Positions 43,810 through 56,066 of a DNA stretch of 64,000 nucleotides are shown here, one piece after another (positions within the stretch are counted from its first letter, which is position 1; every line of letters begins with the position of its first letter). The stretch is from Volvox africanus (Eukaryota; Chlorophyta; Chlorophyceae; Chlamydomonadales; Volvocaceae). The notes beneath the pieces are model-generated. The model did no database searches. It was not told the origin of the DNA and saw only the letters and a list, made by a program, of their open reading frames with translations. The DNA is taken from positions 2,841,001-2,905,000 of the forward strand of contig BSDZ01000078.1 in assembly GCA_030268105.1 (NCBI GenBank), written 5' to 3'. The position numbers and the translations under genes are program-made.

Positions 43810-44175
43810 GGTGATGTGGACAGAAGCGGGCTGGCACAGCTAGCTGACAGGCGTTAGCTAGCTGGGCAGCGCACGATAGGCACGGGACCCACGGGACGGT
43901 TCGTGGGCACTCAGCGCCTGCTGGTAATTACTTGAGCGGACGTTTCCTCCTGCTGCTGAAGCTGATGAGAGTCTGCTGGCTGGGCTGAGAGCTGATGTTG
44001 CACTATGGGGCTGTGGACGACCGGCTAAATAGGCAGGGACTCGGGTGCAGGGCAGTTAGCTGACGCACGAGCAACTAACTACCGTAACGAGCTTCACTTA
44101 ACATGAAAAGCGAGTGCAACCGATTAACTAACACTCCGCCGCGTCGCACATTCCAAGGGTCACCAACTGACGAGC
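43060..44175. repeat. Large inverted duplication, left arm
   Basis: This segment (promoter, exons 1-2, introns 1-2 and the start of exon 3 of cluster gene 2) matches 56067-57150 in inverse orientation with only scattered differences. Introns 1 (140 bases) and 2 (185 bases) have the same lengths in both copies. The homology outside ends at gttggtgacccttgg on the distal side and fades into the polyproline exon on the other. Confidence 0.85.
43810..44175 (-). promoter_or_regulatory. Shared promoter/5' UTR block, cluster gene 2
   Basis: Nearly identical to the block upstream of genes 1 and 4. The TATA-like motif (plus-strand ctaaatagg at 44025-44033) is again 216 bases from the ATG. A conserved block of this length just upstream of three paralogues suggests common regulation; this is inferred. 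Confidence 0.6.
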
Positions 44176-46152
44176 CGCTCATCAATCTATCGATCGGTGA
44201 CAGCACGATCGCACCAGCGACCTCGCTATCGGTCCCCGCTGCGGCCCCAACCTGTCCATTGGTTCCATCCAAATGCGGATCCCAAGTGCAGTCTAGCTAT
44301 CTGCCTAGGCGATGCCACTGCAGCACCGTTACGATAAACGCACGCACGCAGCCGTTGTGTTTGTTGCTTGGCAACACATTCATACACGCATGCCTTACAA
44401 CTCATAGGCTGCGTGCCATTGGCAAATAAAGTGCGTGGCGAATAGTACTCTAGGTACGCATTTTAGACACAACACAATTAAATGCCTTCGTGCCGTGCCT
44501 GGATGAATAGCTAGCTAGCGAGCTACCGGCGTTCATATATCGCTCGCCGTTAGCGGTATTTGAGCCAGGTCGGGCGCGTATTCATTAATTTTTACGTACA
44601 TACATATATAAAGCAGCACGAGATAGCGCATAGAGCGAGAGTTTTCCTGGGGTGGTTTCTGATAATCTTGCACGGGCATCTATTGCTGTTTGTGTGTGTG
44701 TGTGTGTATGTGTGTGTTTGAGTGTATGCATGCACGTGGTAATTGATAATTATTATTTGTGTGCCAGAGGGATACGTAAGTGCGCGCCCGTCTTGTACGT
44801 ACTACCGATATCTCGCTGTACTTGGCTGAATCGATGGCTGGTGGATGCATGGGCCCCCCGCCTGCCTCCGCCCTACGTAATCCAGGGCAAGTCGCCCGCA
44901 GTGTAACAACCTTAATACACCCATTATACAAGGCACCTGCTGCTGGCCGAGACCAGATATATATGCAACGATCATGGCACAAACAAACAACGAACCATCC
45001 ACACGCAAGTAGTCTAATTCTCATCAGGGCGGCTATAGCACTCGATCACGTGTATATGTAGACAGCTAGCACTTCTGGCAGAAGATACATAGAGGAAGAT
45101 GTAAGTATTTACGGTTTGTGTACAGTATGTCGTAATCATATAATGTTCATCGTGACTTGATGGCTAATAACGGAAAAGCGGCCCTGCTGCCAAGCTAGCC
45201 AAGTCGAGGGCCGTCGTCATCATCGAAATTCATTCCACGGATAGTGCGTTTATTTGTTCCAATAGCAGGTGCCGAGATGTCAGTGCGCAATATTGCTGCA
45301 CTCTACATCTCACGCTCACTTATTACACTTCTCAAACCGTTTGATATGGGATATATTTGGATCGAATAATAGGGTACCAAGGCGTCGCCTTTGGATATGA
45401 TTTAATATAATATAATAAACATGATAGTATACAGTTTATACAGTATAGTATATACATAAACCCTGTGTATATAGTTATTAATATATAATATAATTTAATA
45501 TAGTATATCCACAGGCGGCGCCTTGGTAGTAGTATATAATAAAGCATATATATGTAAATGATTGCTGGCCACATTTGCTTATCTCGACCAATGTGGCCCT
45601 ACGTCGTCTGTGCCGTACGTACGCAATGGGTTCATGACAGCTTACTGATAATAAAGGGCTGTCAGTTGCTTGATTGATGTCATGTGCTCGCGTGGATCGT
45701 GAGATGCGGGCGGTTCTCCGTTGCGCTCGCAGGTATCCGTACGACCGTATCTATCTACGGCAAGGAATAGCCTAACAACGAACAAGCTAACGGCGTACTA
45801 CACAATAGGAATTCCCGTCTGCTACCAAGGGACCCAAGCCACGGCGCAACATATTCAGCATCGCTTGAATACCGTTTTGGTGACGACAGCAAGGAGGCGG
45901 CTTGGACGCCATATTGTAAAGTGGCGTAGCGAACCCGCCGCCGACCCTTGGGTCACCATTACATACCAAGCAAGAACCAGTTGTGCGCTTTAGTTCGATA
46001 TTGTACGTCGGTTTCACCGATTTTGAACTATCTACCTATCTAGCTACTTGCTGCAGCTGTACCCTTGAGTACGTCCCAGCTATTGCAGCCGAGCGATCTC
46101 CCCCTCGCTCATCTGGGTAGCTGCCGCTCTTTTCCAAATCACCACGGTCACC
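44176..46152. other. Spacer between divergent cluster genes 2 and 3
   Basis: This spacer is the centre of the <- <- -> -> cluster and must hold the promoter of gene 3, which does not share the block found at the other three genes. It contains a TG microsatellite near 44690-44720, a partial dispersed repeat near 44878-44920 and a small TA-flanked MITE at 45377-45526. No coding exon is seen. Confidence 0.5.
45377..45526. mobile_element. 150 bp AT-rich MITE with TA target duplication
   Basis: The ends ccaaggcgtcgcct and aggcggcgccttgg form imperfect terminal inverted repeats that continue into ggatat. The element is flanked on both sides by TA (45375-45376 and 45527-45528), as for Tc1/mariner-type insertions. 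The interior is almost all A and T and non-coding. Confidence 0.7.
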
Positions 46153-49100
46153 ATGCCCCACCGCCACCGTGGTGGATCCCTCCCCTGGAGCGGCAATGCG
46201 TCACTGGTGCCGCTGCTGGCGGTGCTGCTGGTGGCGACGTGGGGACCGACGGGTCAGTGGTGGGAAGGGGGGTGCTGGGTAGATAGGCGGGGATGGAGCG
46301 AATGACGCGCGTACATTGACTCCTCGCAAGCGACGACGGAAACTGAGAGAGAGGCTTTATTTTGTGATCGCCTGCCTCATGTCCACCCGCAGGTGCCCAT
46401 GCGTGGTGTGATGTGTGTGACAAGCTGCCTGAGAGGCCCGTCTGCGACAAGTACGGCAAGTTGTACAAGACCAGCTGCCATGCGGAGGTATGTACGTTCG
46501 TTAGGAGTCGGCAAGGGGTAAGTATGTACGTATGTATGTATATATGGCACTCACATGATTCTGGATGATGAGCGAGGGACGGTAGGTGCGCGTGCATTCG
46601 GTTGACTGTACAACATAACATGACAGTAATGAATAATAATAATACCGGAGTAGAGGTGACTCAATTTCGGTTGGACCTCTACTGCTACAGTGCGCTAACG
46701 TTATGGAGTACTACCCATGCAAGCATGAGAAGGAACGCCTGCCGCCACCGCCAGTGCAGTCGCCGCGCTTGCCACCACCACCGTCCCCACCGCCGCCGCC
46801 ACCTCTGCCACCGGGGCCCCTTCCACCGCCGCAGTCGCCACCGCCTCCACCTCCGCCGCCGCCACCACCCTCACCCCCCAACAGCCCCCACCTCTGCCAC
46901 CCACCCCACTTCCATCCCCGCCCCCACCTCCGCCCCCGCCCTCACCGCCGCCACCACCCCCACCTCCGCCACCGCCCCCACCTCCGCCACCGCCCCCACC
47001 CCCGCCACCACCGCCGACCCCTCCGCCGCCGCCCCCACCTCCGTCCCCTCTATCGCCGTCCCCGCCCCCGCCACCACCCCCACCTCCGCCACCATCCTCA
47101 CCCCCGCCCCCGCCACCACCGCCGCCACCACCGCCGCCCCCTCCGCCGCCCCCGCCACCGTCCCCTCCATTGCCGCCCCCGCCCCCGCCACCAACCCCAC
47201 CTCCGCCACCACCCCCACCTCCGCCACCGCCCCGACCCCCGCCCTCACCGCCGCCCCCTCCGCCGCCGCCACCACCGCCTCCACCTCCGCCACCGCCCCC
47301 ACCCCCGCCACCACCGCCGACCCCTCCGCCGCCGACCCCACCTCCGTCCCCTTCATCGCCGCCCCCGCCCCCGCCACCACCCCCACCTCCGCCACCACCC
47401 TCACCCCCGCCCCCGCCACCACCGCCGCCACCACCGCCCCCACCTCCGCCGCCCCCGCCACCGTCCCCTCCATCGCCGCCCCCGCCCCCGCCACCACCGC
47501 CGCCACCATCGCCGCCCCTTCCGCCGCCGCCCCCACCGCCCCCACCTCCGCCGCAGCCCCCACCTCCGTCCCCTCCATCGCCGCCCCCGCCCCCGCCACC
47601 ACCCCCACCTCCGCCACCACCCTCAACCCCGCCACCACCGCCTCTACCTCCGCCGCAGCCCGCACCTCCGTCCCCTCCATCGCCACCCCCACCTCCGCCA
47701 CCACCCCCACTTCTTCCGCCACCACCCGCCCCCCCGCCCCCGCCACCACCTTCGCCCCCACCATCACCCCTGCCACCGCCCCCACCTCCGCCACCGTCCC
47801 CACTTCCACCCCCGCCCTTACCCCCGCCACCGTCCCCACCGCCGCCCTCACCGCCGCCCCCTCCGCCCCCGCCACCACCGCCTCCACCTCCGCCGCAGCC
47901 CCCACCTCCGACCCCTCCATCGCCGTCCCCGTCTCCGCCACCACCCCCACCTCCACCTTCGCCCCCTACGCCGCCGCCGCCATCGCCTCCACCTCCGCCG
48001 CAGCCCCCATCTCCGCCACTGCCCTCAACCCCGCCCTCACCGCCGCCCCCTCCGCCGCCGCCACAACCGCCTCCACCTCCGCCGCAGCCCCCACCTCCGG
48101 CCCCTCCATCGCCGCCCCCTCCTCGGCCACTACCCCCACCTCCGCCACCACCCTCACCCCCGCCATCGCCACCACCGCCGCCACCACCCTCACCCCCGCC
48201 ATCACCACCACCTCCGCCACCGTTCCCACTTCCACCCCCGCCCTCACTCCCGCCACCGCGCCCGCACCCGCCCTCACCGCCGCCCCCTCCGCCGCTGCCA
48301 CCTCTGCCTCCACCTCCGCCGCCGCCCCCACCTCCGCCACCACCCGACCCCTCGCCCCCGCCACCACCTTCGCCACCACCCTCACCCCCGCCACCGCCCC
48401 CACCTCCGCCACCCCCGCCACCGCCCCCACTTCCACCCCTGCCCTCAACCCCGCTACTGCCCCCACCTCCGCCATCACCGCCGCCCCCTCCGCCGCCGCC
48501 ACAACCGCCTCTACCTCCGCCGCAGCCACCACCTCCGTCCCCTCCATCGCCGCCCCCACCCCCGCCCCCACCCCCACCTCCGCCACCACCCGCCCCCCCA
48601 CCGCCCCCACCTCCGCCACCGCCCCCACTTCTCCCGCCACCGTCACCGCCTACTCCTCCACCGCCACTGTCACCATCACCACCACCACCGCCTCCTCCTC
48701 CTCCTCCACCACCACAACCTACTCCCCCACCTCCGCCGCCCCCGCCCAATCCACCGGCTCCTCCTCCACCGCCACCGCCACCGCCGCCACCAGTACCACC
48801 GTGTCCACCACCACCACCGCCGCCACCTCCACCGCCTATACCGCCTTCGCCTCCGCCTCCACCACCACCTCCCCCCCCTCCACCCCCGCCATCTCCACCG
48901 CCGGAACCACCACCTCCACCCCCACCACCTCCGCCACCACCTCCGCCGCCTCCTCCAGCACCTTCACCACCTCCGCCACCTCCTCCACCTCCTCCGCCAC
49001 CACCTCCACCCCCACCACCTCCGCCACCACCTCCGCCGCCTCCTCCAGCACCTTCACCACCTCCGCCCCCACCACCGCCGCCACCTCCTCCGCCGTCTTC

Positions 49101-50990
49101 GCCAGCACCTCCGCCACCACCTCCGCCGCCTCCTCCAGCACCTCCGCCACTACCACCGCCGCCGGCGCCGCCTCCACCATCGCCGCCACCTCCACCACCG
49201 CCGCCGCCACGTTCTCCTCCTCCACCACCTCCTCCTCCACCACCAACACCACCACCCCCGCCGCCGCCTCCACCGCGTTCACCACGACCGCCCTCTCCAC
49301 GACCACCTCCACCTCCAAATCCCCGGCCGCCATCTCCATTTCCCCCGTCGCCTTCGCCATCGCCACCGCCACCGCCTCCAAGCCCGCCGCCAACCCCGCA
49401 CCCTCCACCACCCCTACCACCGCCAACCCGACCCCCTCCTCCATTTCCCCCATCCCCATCCCCGCCAACGACACCACCACCTCCACCGCATATGCCGCCT
49501 CCACCACCACCACCACCACCACCACCGCCTCCGCCACCAACTCCGTTCGCGCCAAATTTCCTAACCTTAAACCCTAACAAACCTCCTGTTTTCCCGAACG
49601 AGCCACCAAAGCCGCTAGTATCCTCTCTGCCCGAAGTAATGACGCCATCATCAGGTGAGGTGACGGTTGCGGGGCGGAAAATCCCCGCTGCTATATGTTA
49701 TCGCCGCCATCCGCACATATAAACGTTACATGAATGCGATGATGTTGATGATCATGGTGGTGATGATTCACACGCGTCTATTTGTCCACTTCTCTATCAT
49801 CCATCATGACTTCGCGTCTATCTCGTTCCATGATAGCTATATAGCTAGCTAAATAGCTAGCAAAATAGCTAGCTAAATAGCTAGCTAGGACATCATTTTA
49901 AATATCACATTATCATTCATTCAGTTCCACATACACCCTATATATGTTTGTTAGAAAGGTCATTTTACTTGGCTTTCCATGATTATTTGCAGTCACTACT
50001 TGATACCCTTCATCACTTTCTATCCTTATCATCTATCCATCACCATCACATCTATCCTAATCTGCTGCCCAGCCATCCGCAGCCATTGCATTCTAGCTTG
50101 ATCGATGTTATCGGTCATGGATGGACACCCTCTCTATCTACCTAGGATTAATTTTATCATTACATGTATTCATAATGATCTTCTATGGACATCCATGGGC
50201 ATGTATGTGCACGAATGCACGTAACTTTGCTCACTTTCGCAGTTGTGGCTGAAGGCTGGATATTCGCGCTGGAGACAACCTCCCTCTACACACATGCCCA
50301 AGCCCAAGGGCTCTGCATTCGAAGCGGGGGCCAGTTGGCGCCGTTGACAAACAAGGGGAGCATTGGTGAGTGCGCGCGTGCCACTAGATAGCTTACTGCG
50401 CTGTGCATGTATGTGTGTGTTCTCCTGCTGATAACCAGGCACTTAAATATTTGCAATTGCATGCTCAGCATGCGGTAATATATGGGTCAGTTATCCTGAT
50501 TTTTGGGGGGTAGATATAGCTTAAAATAATTTGCTTACATCAATTTTAGGCATTCATCTTGCTGCTGGCGTTTTGATTCCTTCCAGAGGCTCTCAACAAG
50601 CTGTGTGGGCGCAATGGCAAGAACTGCTGGTATGGAGGCGGCGGCGGCGGTGGCAGGCAACAGAAAGGCGGCTGGTGCCCACTGTATGGAGCCGCTTCCC
50701 ATGGGGTCACTGCGGCTCTATGCAGATCCCAGGCATATGCCGTATGCGCAATGCAGCTCCCTAAGCAAGGAAAGGGGCCGTGGCAGCAGCAGGGGCAGGG
50801 GCAGCAGGAGGGACAGCAGCGGCAGTGGCCATGGCAACACCAGCAAGGACCATGGCAGCAGCAGCACCAGGGGCAGACCCAACAGAAACGACCGTGGCAA
50901 CAGCAGCAGGGCCAGCAGCAGCAGCAGCCGTGGCAACAGCAGCAGGGCCAGCAGCAGCAGCAGCCGTGGCCACAGCAGCAGCAGGGATAG
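46153..50990 (+). CDS. Kazal-HRGP-lectin-like secreted protein, cluster gene 3 (one apparent frameshift)
   Basis: Predicted extracellular-matrix glycoprotein of about 1228 aa once a frameshift is allowed for. Exons: 46153-46252, 46393-46487, 46691-49654, 50243-50365, 50587-50990 (phases 1,0,1,1). The start is MPHRHRGG, different from the other copies, then the shared SLPWSG and hydrophobic signal core. The Kazal-like head matches gene 4, with P1 Lys. The shaft, about 900 residues, is the longest of the four. The Kazal frame leaves the proline frame at a run of six C (46874-46879); downstream the proline frame stays open to the donor at 49655. One extra C there would restore it, so this may be a sequencing error or a broken gene. 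The lectin-like exons read EGWIFALETTSLYTHAQAQ, QLAPL, LCGRNGKNCWYGG, GWCPLYGA and AYAVCAMQLPK. The tail is Trp/Gln-rich (PWQQQQ repeats) and lacks the terminal G-x-RL-G motif of the others. Confidence 0.8.
49838..49888. repeat. Short repeat of (A)ATAGCTAGCTA
   Basis: Four to five copies of the palindromic unit atagctagct lie in intron 3 of cluster gene 3 (49655-50242). The rest of that intron shows nothing recognisable. Confidence 0.8.
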
Positions 50991-51627
50991 GGATAGCTGC
51001 ACTCAGTATATGTCACAAGGGAAAGGGAAAGGGATCCTAGATAGATGGAGCATCGATAGCATGTATGCAGAGGACCGCGCGGTGAGCTGACGATGACGGA
51101 AGGCCGTGTCGTGGCTGGGCCAAAAATAATAAACACTCCCATCTGATCAGCTTGTTATGAATAACTTACTCCCCACCCATCGTCGTACGTGTGTACAGCG
51201 GGGGTACTCGGTGATTCGGGTTTATCGAGTGATCAAAATACGGTGTGTACGGCACAAATTATTATTGCCAATCAATGAGCTACACAGCATTACAGTTTGT
51301 TATTTTTATGCTGAGACTATTTGCTTGCATCCTGCTGCCGGCGATCTAGCGATGTATTAGATGTATTAGATGTACTATAGTAGTTGAGAGCCGCAGAGGC
51401 CTCGATTGAGATGCTGCGAAGGTGCTTCTGCACCTTATTATCATGGATGCGTGTGCCGCACGTACTACGTGTGCAGGTACTACATTTTCTACAAGTTTAA
51501 TACTACCCGCTGTTGCTGCTGCGTCTCATCTATATCTTTCTATTCATCAGTGGCTGTGTTGTATTATGTTAAGCGGAAGCAATTTTAAGGAAAGTTTCTA
51601 AAGAAAAAGCAAAGGAAAGATACAACT

Positions 51628-51727
51628 GTAGTATCCTGGGGTATCTACGGGTAGAGTCAAAGTTTGAGCCGCCGACGGTCATCTTCCGATCGGGCCTATG
51701 TAGGCCGACACAACAGAGATACAACAA
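51628..51727. repeat. Second copy of the gtagtatcctgggg repeat
   Basis: Shares gtagtatcctggggt, tctacgggta, gggcctatg and acagagatac, in that order, with 38521-38610. A shorter match occurs at 60912-60930. It is probably a fragment of a transposon family that includes the candidate element at 37674-38538. Confidence 0.6.
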
Positions 51728-52950
51728 GAATTAGAAAAATGTGGTAGTAAGGACTACCGGTTCGTTTGTAAGCGAGATTTAGTAGCCCAGAGCGGCAATT
51801 GATGAACTCCAGGGCGGTCGGCACTTGGCGATGACCTCGTCCACAAGCCCACCTCGTCAGCCTCCCACCACCATATGGCGTAAACTAAGCGGAGCCTTGA
51901 TTTCAGAGGAAGCCCTTACTCAGATAAGCCAGGATATGCGGTCGCGTAGTATCCTTTGTAGTGGTATTCCTTGTAACCACCACCAGAGACCTTAGTCGTG
52001 ACCTATTGACATCGATACCGGAGAAGTGTTAAGGACCTCGTTATATACAGTCATACATATGCAAAACGTATAGTCTCCTCGCAAAGCTGTGTCACGACCG
52101 TCCCGTCGTCACACGTCTCACGCTTCTGCAGTTAGACCGTTGATAAGCCCCCAACCACCTCCGTTATTAGGACCGTTGACCTGTGGAGGTTAGTGGTTGA
52201 CCTGCACGGTCAACCGTTGACCACTGTTGGCCACCGTGCGATACAAAAGGCTGGGATTAATGCTTGCATGTATCTAAATATCTGTATGCCAGACTGCGGG
52301 AAGGAATGGCACGATTTGCGGGTCGTCATCACATAAGGTCAAACACACATGTAAGCCAGCTGAAGTGTAGCGAGATGTCCATGCGCACACACACACGCAG
52401 CCGGCAGTGGCAGGACGAAGGCGCAGTACAGCATTATTTCTGATCGAGAACACCAATCCCATGCATCATGTACGTATATGTATGTTGCTGGACGGATGGG
52501 ACACAAGCCACCGAGCTGCCGCTGAGGTATATAGAGGAGACATCAATTCATTTATCTATCTATTGCTCGGTAAACATGCATCATATGGATGTAATAAACA
52601 ATGAGCGAGTATGTATTATTATTAATCCAGTGCTTCCAAACGCTGTCAGATAACAGCATACGTATGTAAGCTAGATAGCTGTAGCTATATGTATACATGG
52701 TGGGCGCATACATACAGCACAGCGGCATACGGCAATGAGGAGGCAGGCGGGGCATATATTCGGCAATATGGCGCACGGCAGTGGTAACGCAACCAACAAA
52801 GGAAAGGCACAATTAAAGGCACGATTACACCATCACAACTAAGAGGACGTAGATAGAGTACATACACATCATAATGCTATGTAATAGCAGTAATAGTTTA
52901 CACACCACACAAAGTATATAAACATGAGTGCATGACAGGAATGCATGGCA

Positions 52951-53053
52951 GGACGAACAGACTAAGCTATGTGATGTGGTTTGGCCTGGTCGGGACCCCC
53001 GGTGCCTGTCCTTTCAGGGCAAATCGCCCATATCAGTGTAACACCCGTCCATA
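52951..53053. repeat. Dispersed repeat, copy B
   Basis: Same order of conserved blocks as the copy at 36341-36470: ggacgaacagactaagc, tggtttggcctggtcggg, gcctgtcctttcagggc and tcgccca, then gtgtaacacccgtcc. Confidence 0.7.
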
Positions 53054-53725
53054 TAACAGCAGCAGTAGTGCCGCAACAAGCAAGTACGTACTTGCAGCCA
53101 CTTATTATGGGAAATAATAAGGAGTTACAAACACATGTACTCTTACTAAACGGCATATGAGACATATTTTTTCGTTATTTATCCTGACATGACATGACAT
53201 GACATGATATGATATAACAATATATCATGCTTTTATATATTCATTTGACTACTGCTTTCAATACCCTGAAATGTATGGTGGTCGTGCGGGTCCTGGGGCC
53301 TGCTGCCCCAGTTCCCCGCACTTCCACCGTCTTGATGTATTGGTGCCAATTGTAGATTTTTGCAGAGAAAAGTAAAGGTAGGAAGTAAGGAGGGAGCAGT
53401 TGTAAAATCGTTGTTAATTTCCCCCCAGGCAGTTTCCTGATTTTCATGTGTATTGTTATACTATGAGAAGAGCATGTTATCCTCATAAATTGGAAAGGTT
53501 ATCCAGAGAAATGTTTACATGTATACATGCATGTGTTGTCCTGATGAAGCATCAGCGTGGGCCTTGAGCATAGTGCAATGCATAAGTCAAATGCATGCTT
53601 TTAACCATGCAGAATAGTTGTGATAGTTCTGGCATCCAGCCTCATGGTAACAGAAGGTGCAATAGTTCATGATGCCATGGTAGATGCTATTTCAAGTGCT
53701 TCAGCGAGGGGAGAAGTTCACGGCA

Positions 53726-53845
53726 GGACGAACAGACTAAGCTGTGTGTTTCCCCTCCCCTCCTGCGCTGTGGTTCGGCCCGGTCAGCAGGGCCCCGCTG
53801 CTTGTCCTCTCAGGGCGAGTCGCCCACAGTGTAACATCCGTTCAT
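53726..53845. repeat. Dispersed repeat, copy C
   Basis: Conserved blocks ggacgaacagactaagc, tgcgctgtggttcggcccgg, gcttgtcctctcagggcgag and gtcgcccacagtgtaacat appear in the same order as in copies A and B. Confidence 0.7.
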
Positions 53846-56066
53846 ACACACGTACACACACACATATATATATATATATGTATATATATACATGTCTATG
53901 TGGAATGTCATGCCTGATAGGACAACTACCATGTATGTATACCCTTGCTGACAACTACTACTACATTTTTTACTGTGCTTTGCCTGCTGCGCATGTAGCT
54001 GCGTTAGATGCGTGGTGTACTGTGCGTATCATGCACGATATGTGCTGTTACCTGCCTGCATAAATGTGATGCTGCGCAACAGCGCTACCTGTGTCATCCA
54101 CTATGTTTCTGCTGATATGCGTGCATGCTGCACAATATATATTGAAATGATGGATGGATTGGTTCACTGCTGTGCCGCCAGTTGCAGTGTTGTGCATGCT
54201 TTGGGTTGATTTGTAGATCCATCATATGTATGCACTGCGTACTACTTGATATATTTATTGTTTATAAATTGTAACCGCCGCCGTCGGACTACTGATTAAC
54301 AACCTCTTTATCTCCGACACGCGCATGCCGCAGTATGCATATGTCCTTCTGCATGCTGCTATGGATGTTTTTTTCATGCTATGTGTAGTAGTCATATAAA
54401 GACGGCACATACCAACACAATATAAGGTGCAAGAAGCACCCACTATGCATCTCGTGATGTAGTAAACTACATACCTTTAGGCTAAACATAATAATAGGTA
54501 ACCATACAACAAGCATGATACCTAAAAAGCTCGCGAATCACAAAAGCAGATCGCCGTACATCTTGACAGGTGAACCAATATTTAAGTCACCCTGGTGGAG
54601 TGCTTTGGCCAGACAACGAAGTATTACATTACTAGTTGTTCGGAGTTCAAGACTCCGCTGCCACCGATTCCCGTTAGGTATACCAGTTTGCTGAATTGTC
54701 ATACTTGCGAGCTATTCCTACGCCGACAAAGTCGACGCGTCCGCATAGAAACTCTAGCATCATTACGATGTGTAACAGAGATGACTCCTCGTAGTTTACA
54801 TTGTAGTGAGTTATTTACAAGTGAAGAGGAGGTATAAGAAGTTGTCTGTCGCAATAATCCAGGCGCCTTAAATAGCGTTGCCTGGCTCGTAAAGGGGCCT
54901 TACGTCTATTCAAAACTGGCGCGCATTCTACAACGGACACCGTTGTACGAATGCTTGCACGCAAGTAGTCCCATGCGACTTGTCCAAGTTCTATGCGTTA
55001 GATTTATGATAACTAATCTATTATTACGCAATTAAGTTATTGTCATAAAAGCCAAATACGACAAGTCAGTTTCACTCGTTCTGGCGCTTCTGCGCCATTC
55101 GCCCTGTTACACGATGACTGCTACACATGAGGCCTTTTCTGTTGTATCCAGATATCTCTATCATACACACCTACCCAAAGAAGAAGTCCTTACACGGTCT
55201 ATCCTGGATACTGCCGATGGACTCCAGGATTTATATATGCAACACGCACAAACAGTTTCTGCACTCAACTTATAATGCTGCATATGCTCCATCTGCCCGT
55301 GCATTATATATTGAATATTGATGCCTACCTACATACCTGCTGTTTGTGTTTAACAATATCGAACTGATAACATCCACTTCTCCATCTGTCATTACACATG
55401 TATATGGCACCATACTAATATGTGTGCCCAGATATTTTTCTTATATATAAAAAATTTATGCATCATTTTATGATAATTATATACCTATATGGTATACATC
55501 AGTTCCACCGGCGGCAGTTGCGAGGCAGCAGGTGCCTGCTGCCTTGCCGCACCACCGGTGGTGCACGTGCGCAAGTACCGGCTGTGCGTGGTTTGTTTCT
55601 GGTTACATACCTTTGCGTGATAAAAATAACAATGTATTTGACGATTATTATTCGCGCGCGCAAATATATGAATTGCTTGCTTGCGAGCGCCATGGACCAA
55701 CGCATGTTGGAGTTGCAGGCAATAAACGCAGCTAGCAAGTGAGCGGGAAGCATATACAGACATGTTTATCTTTTTATTGATTGGCATTAGGTTTATGAAC
55801 CGAAGGTCATGTCTTCACCTACAGGACGGAAGACCAAATATAAACTCTGGAATGCATGTGTTGGCCACGCACGCACGCACATACGTACAGCAATAGTTCA
55901 TCAGCACACAATCAAGTTGCCGATTAATATTACGATTAGAGACATACCTGCGGCAGCTGTAGGTTCCCTCGCTTTACGTACGGGTTCGCCTTTCTGATGC
56001 AGCGGATCCGAAGGCCCAAACGAACGGGTCTGTCCGTGATTGGCGTGCGTACTCGCTCGTTGGTGA

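Larger units (their letters stand above)
50991..56066. other. 5 kb repeat-bearing spacer between cluster genes 3 and 4
   Basis: No conserved gene is visible. It holds a copy of the gtagtatcctgggg repeat (51628-51727), a cluster of GTTGAC motifs with a 15-base palindrome (52208-52222), two dispersed-repeat copies (52951-53053 and 53726-53845), a catga-type microsatellite near 53188-53216, a TA run near 53862-53890 and a stem-loop motif at 55198-55232. Open frames here are short and look random. Confidence 0.5.

Noticed and set aside
43314..43814. 166 aa frame repeated almost identically at 56412-56912
   Set aside because: Both are antisense to exons 1-2 and introns 1-2 of cluster genes 2 and 4. 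Identity comes from the duplicated DNA, not from a conserved protein.
46602..49577. 991 aa Ala/Thr/Ser/Pro-rich plus-strand frame
   Set aside because: It is an out-of-frame reading of the same exon. The proline frame is the one that continues into the conserved PPKPLV linker and the lectin-like exon.
46701..49580. 959 aa glycine-rich frame on the minus strand
   Set aside because: It is the antisense of the polyproline exon of cluster gene 3, without signal peptide, domain or splice context.
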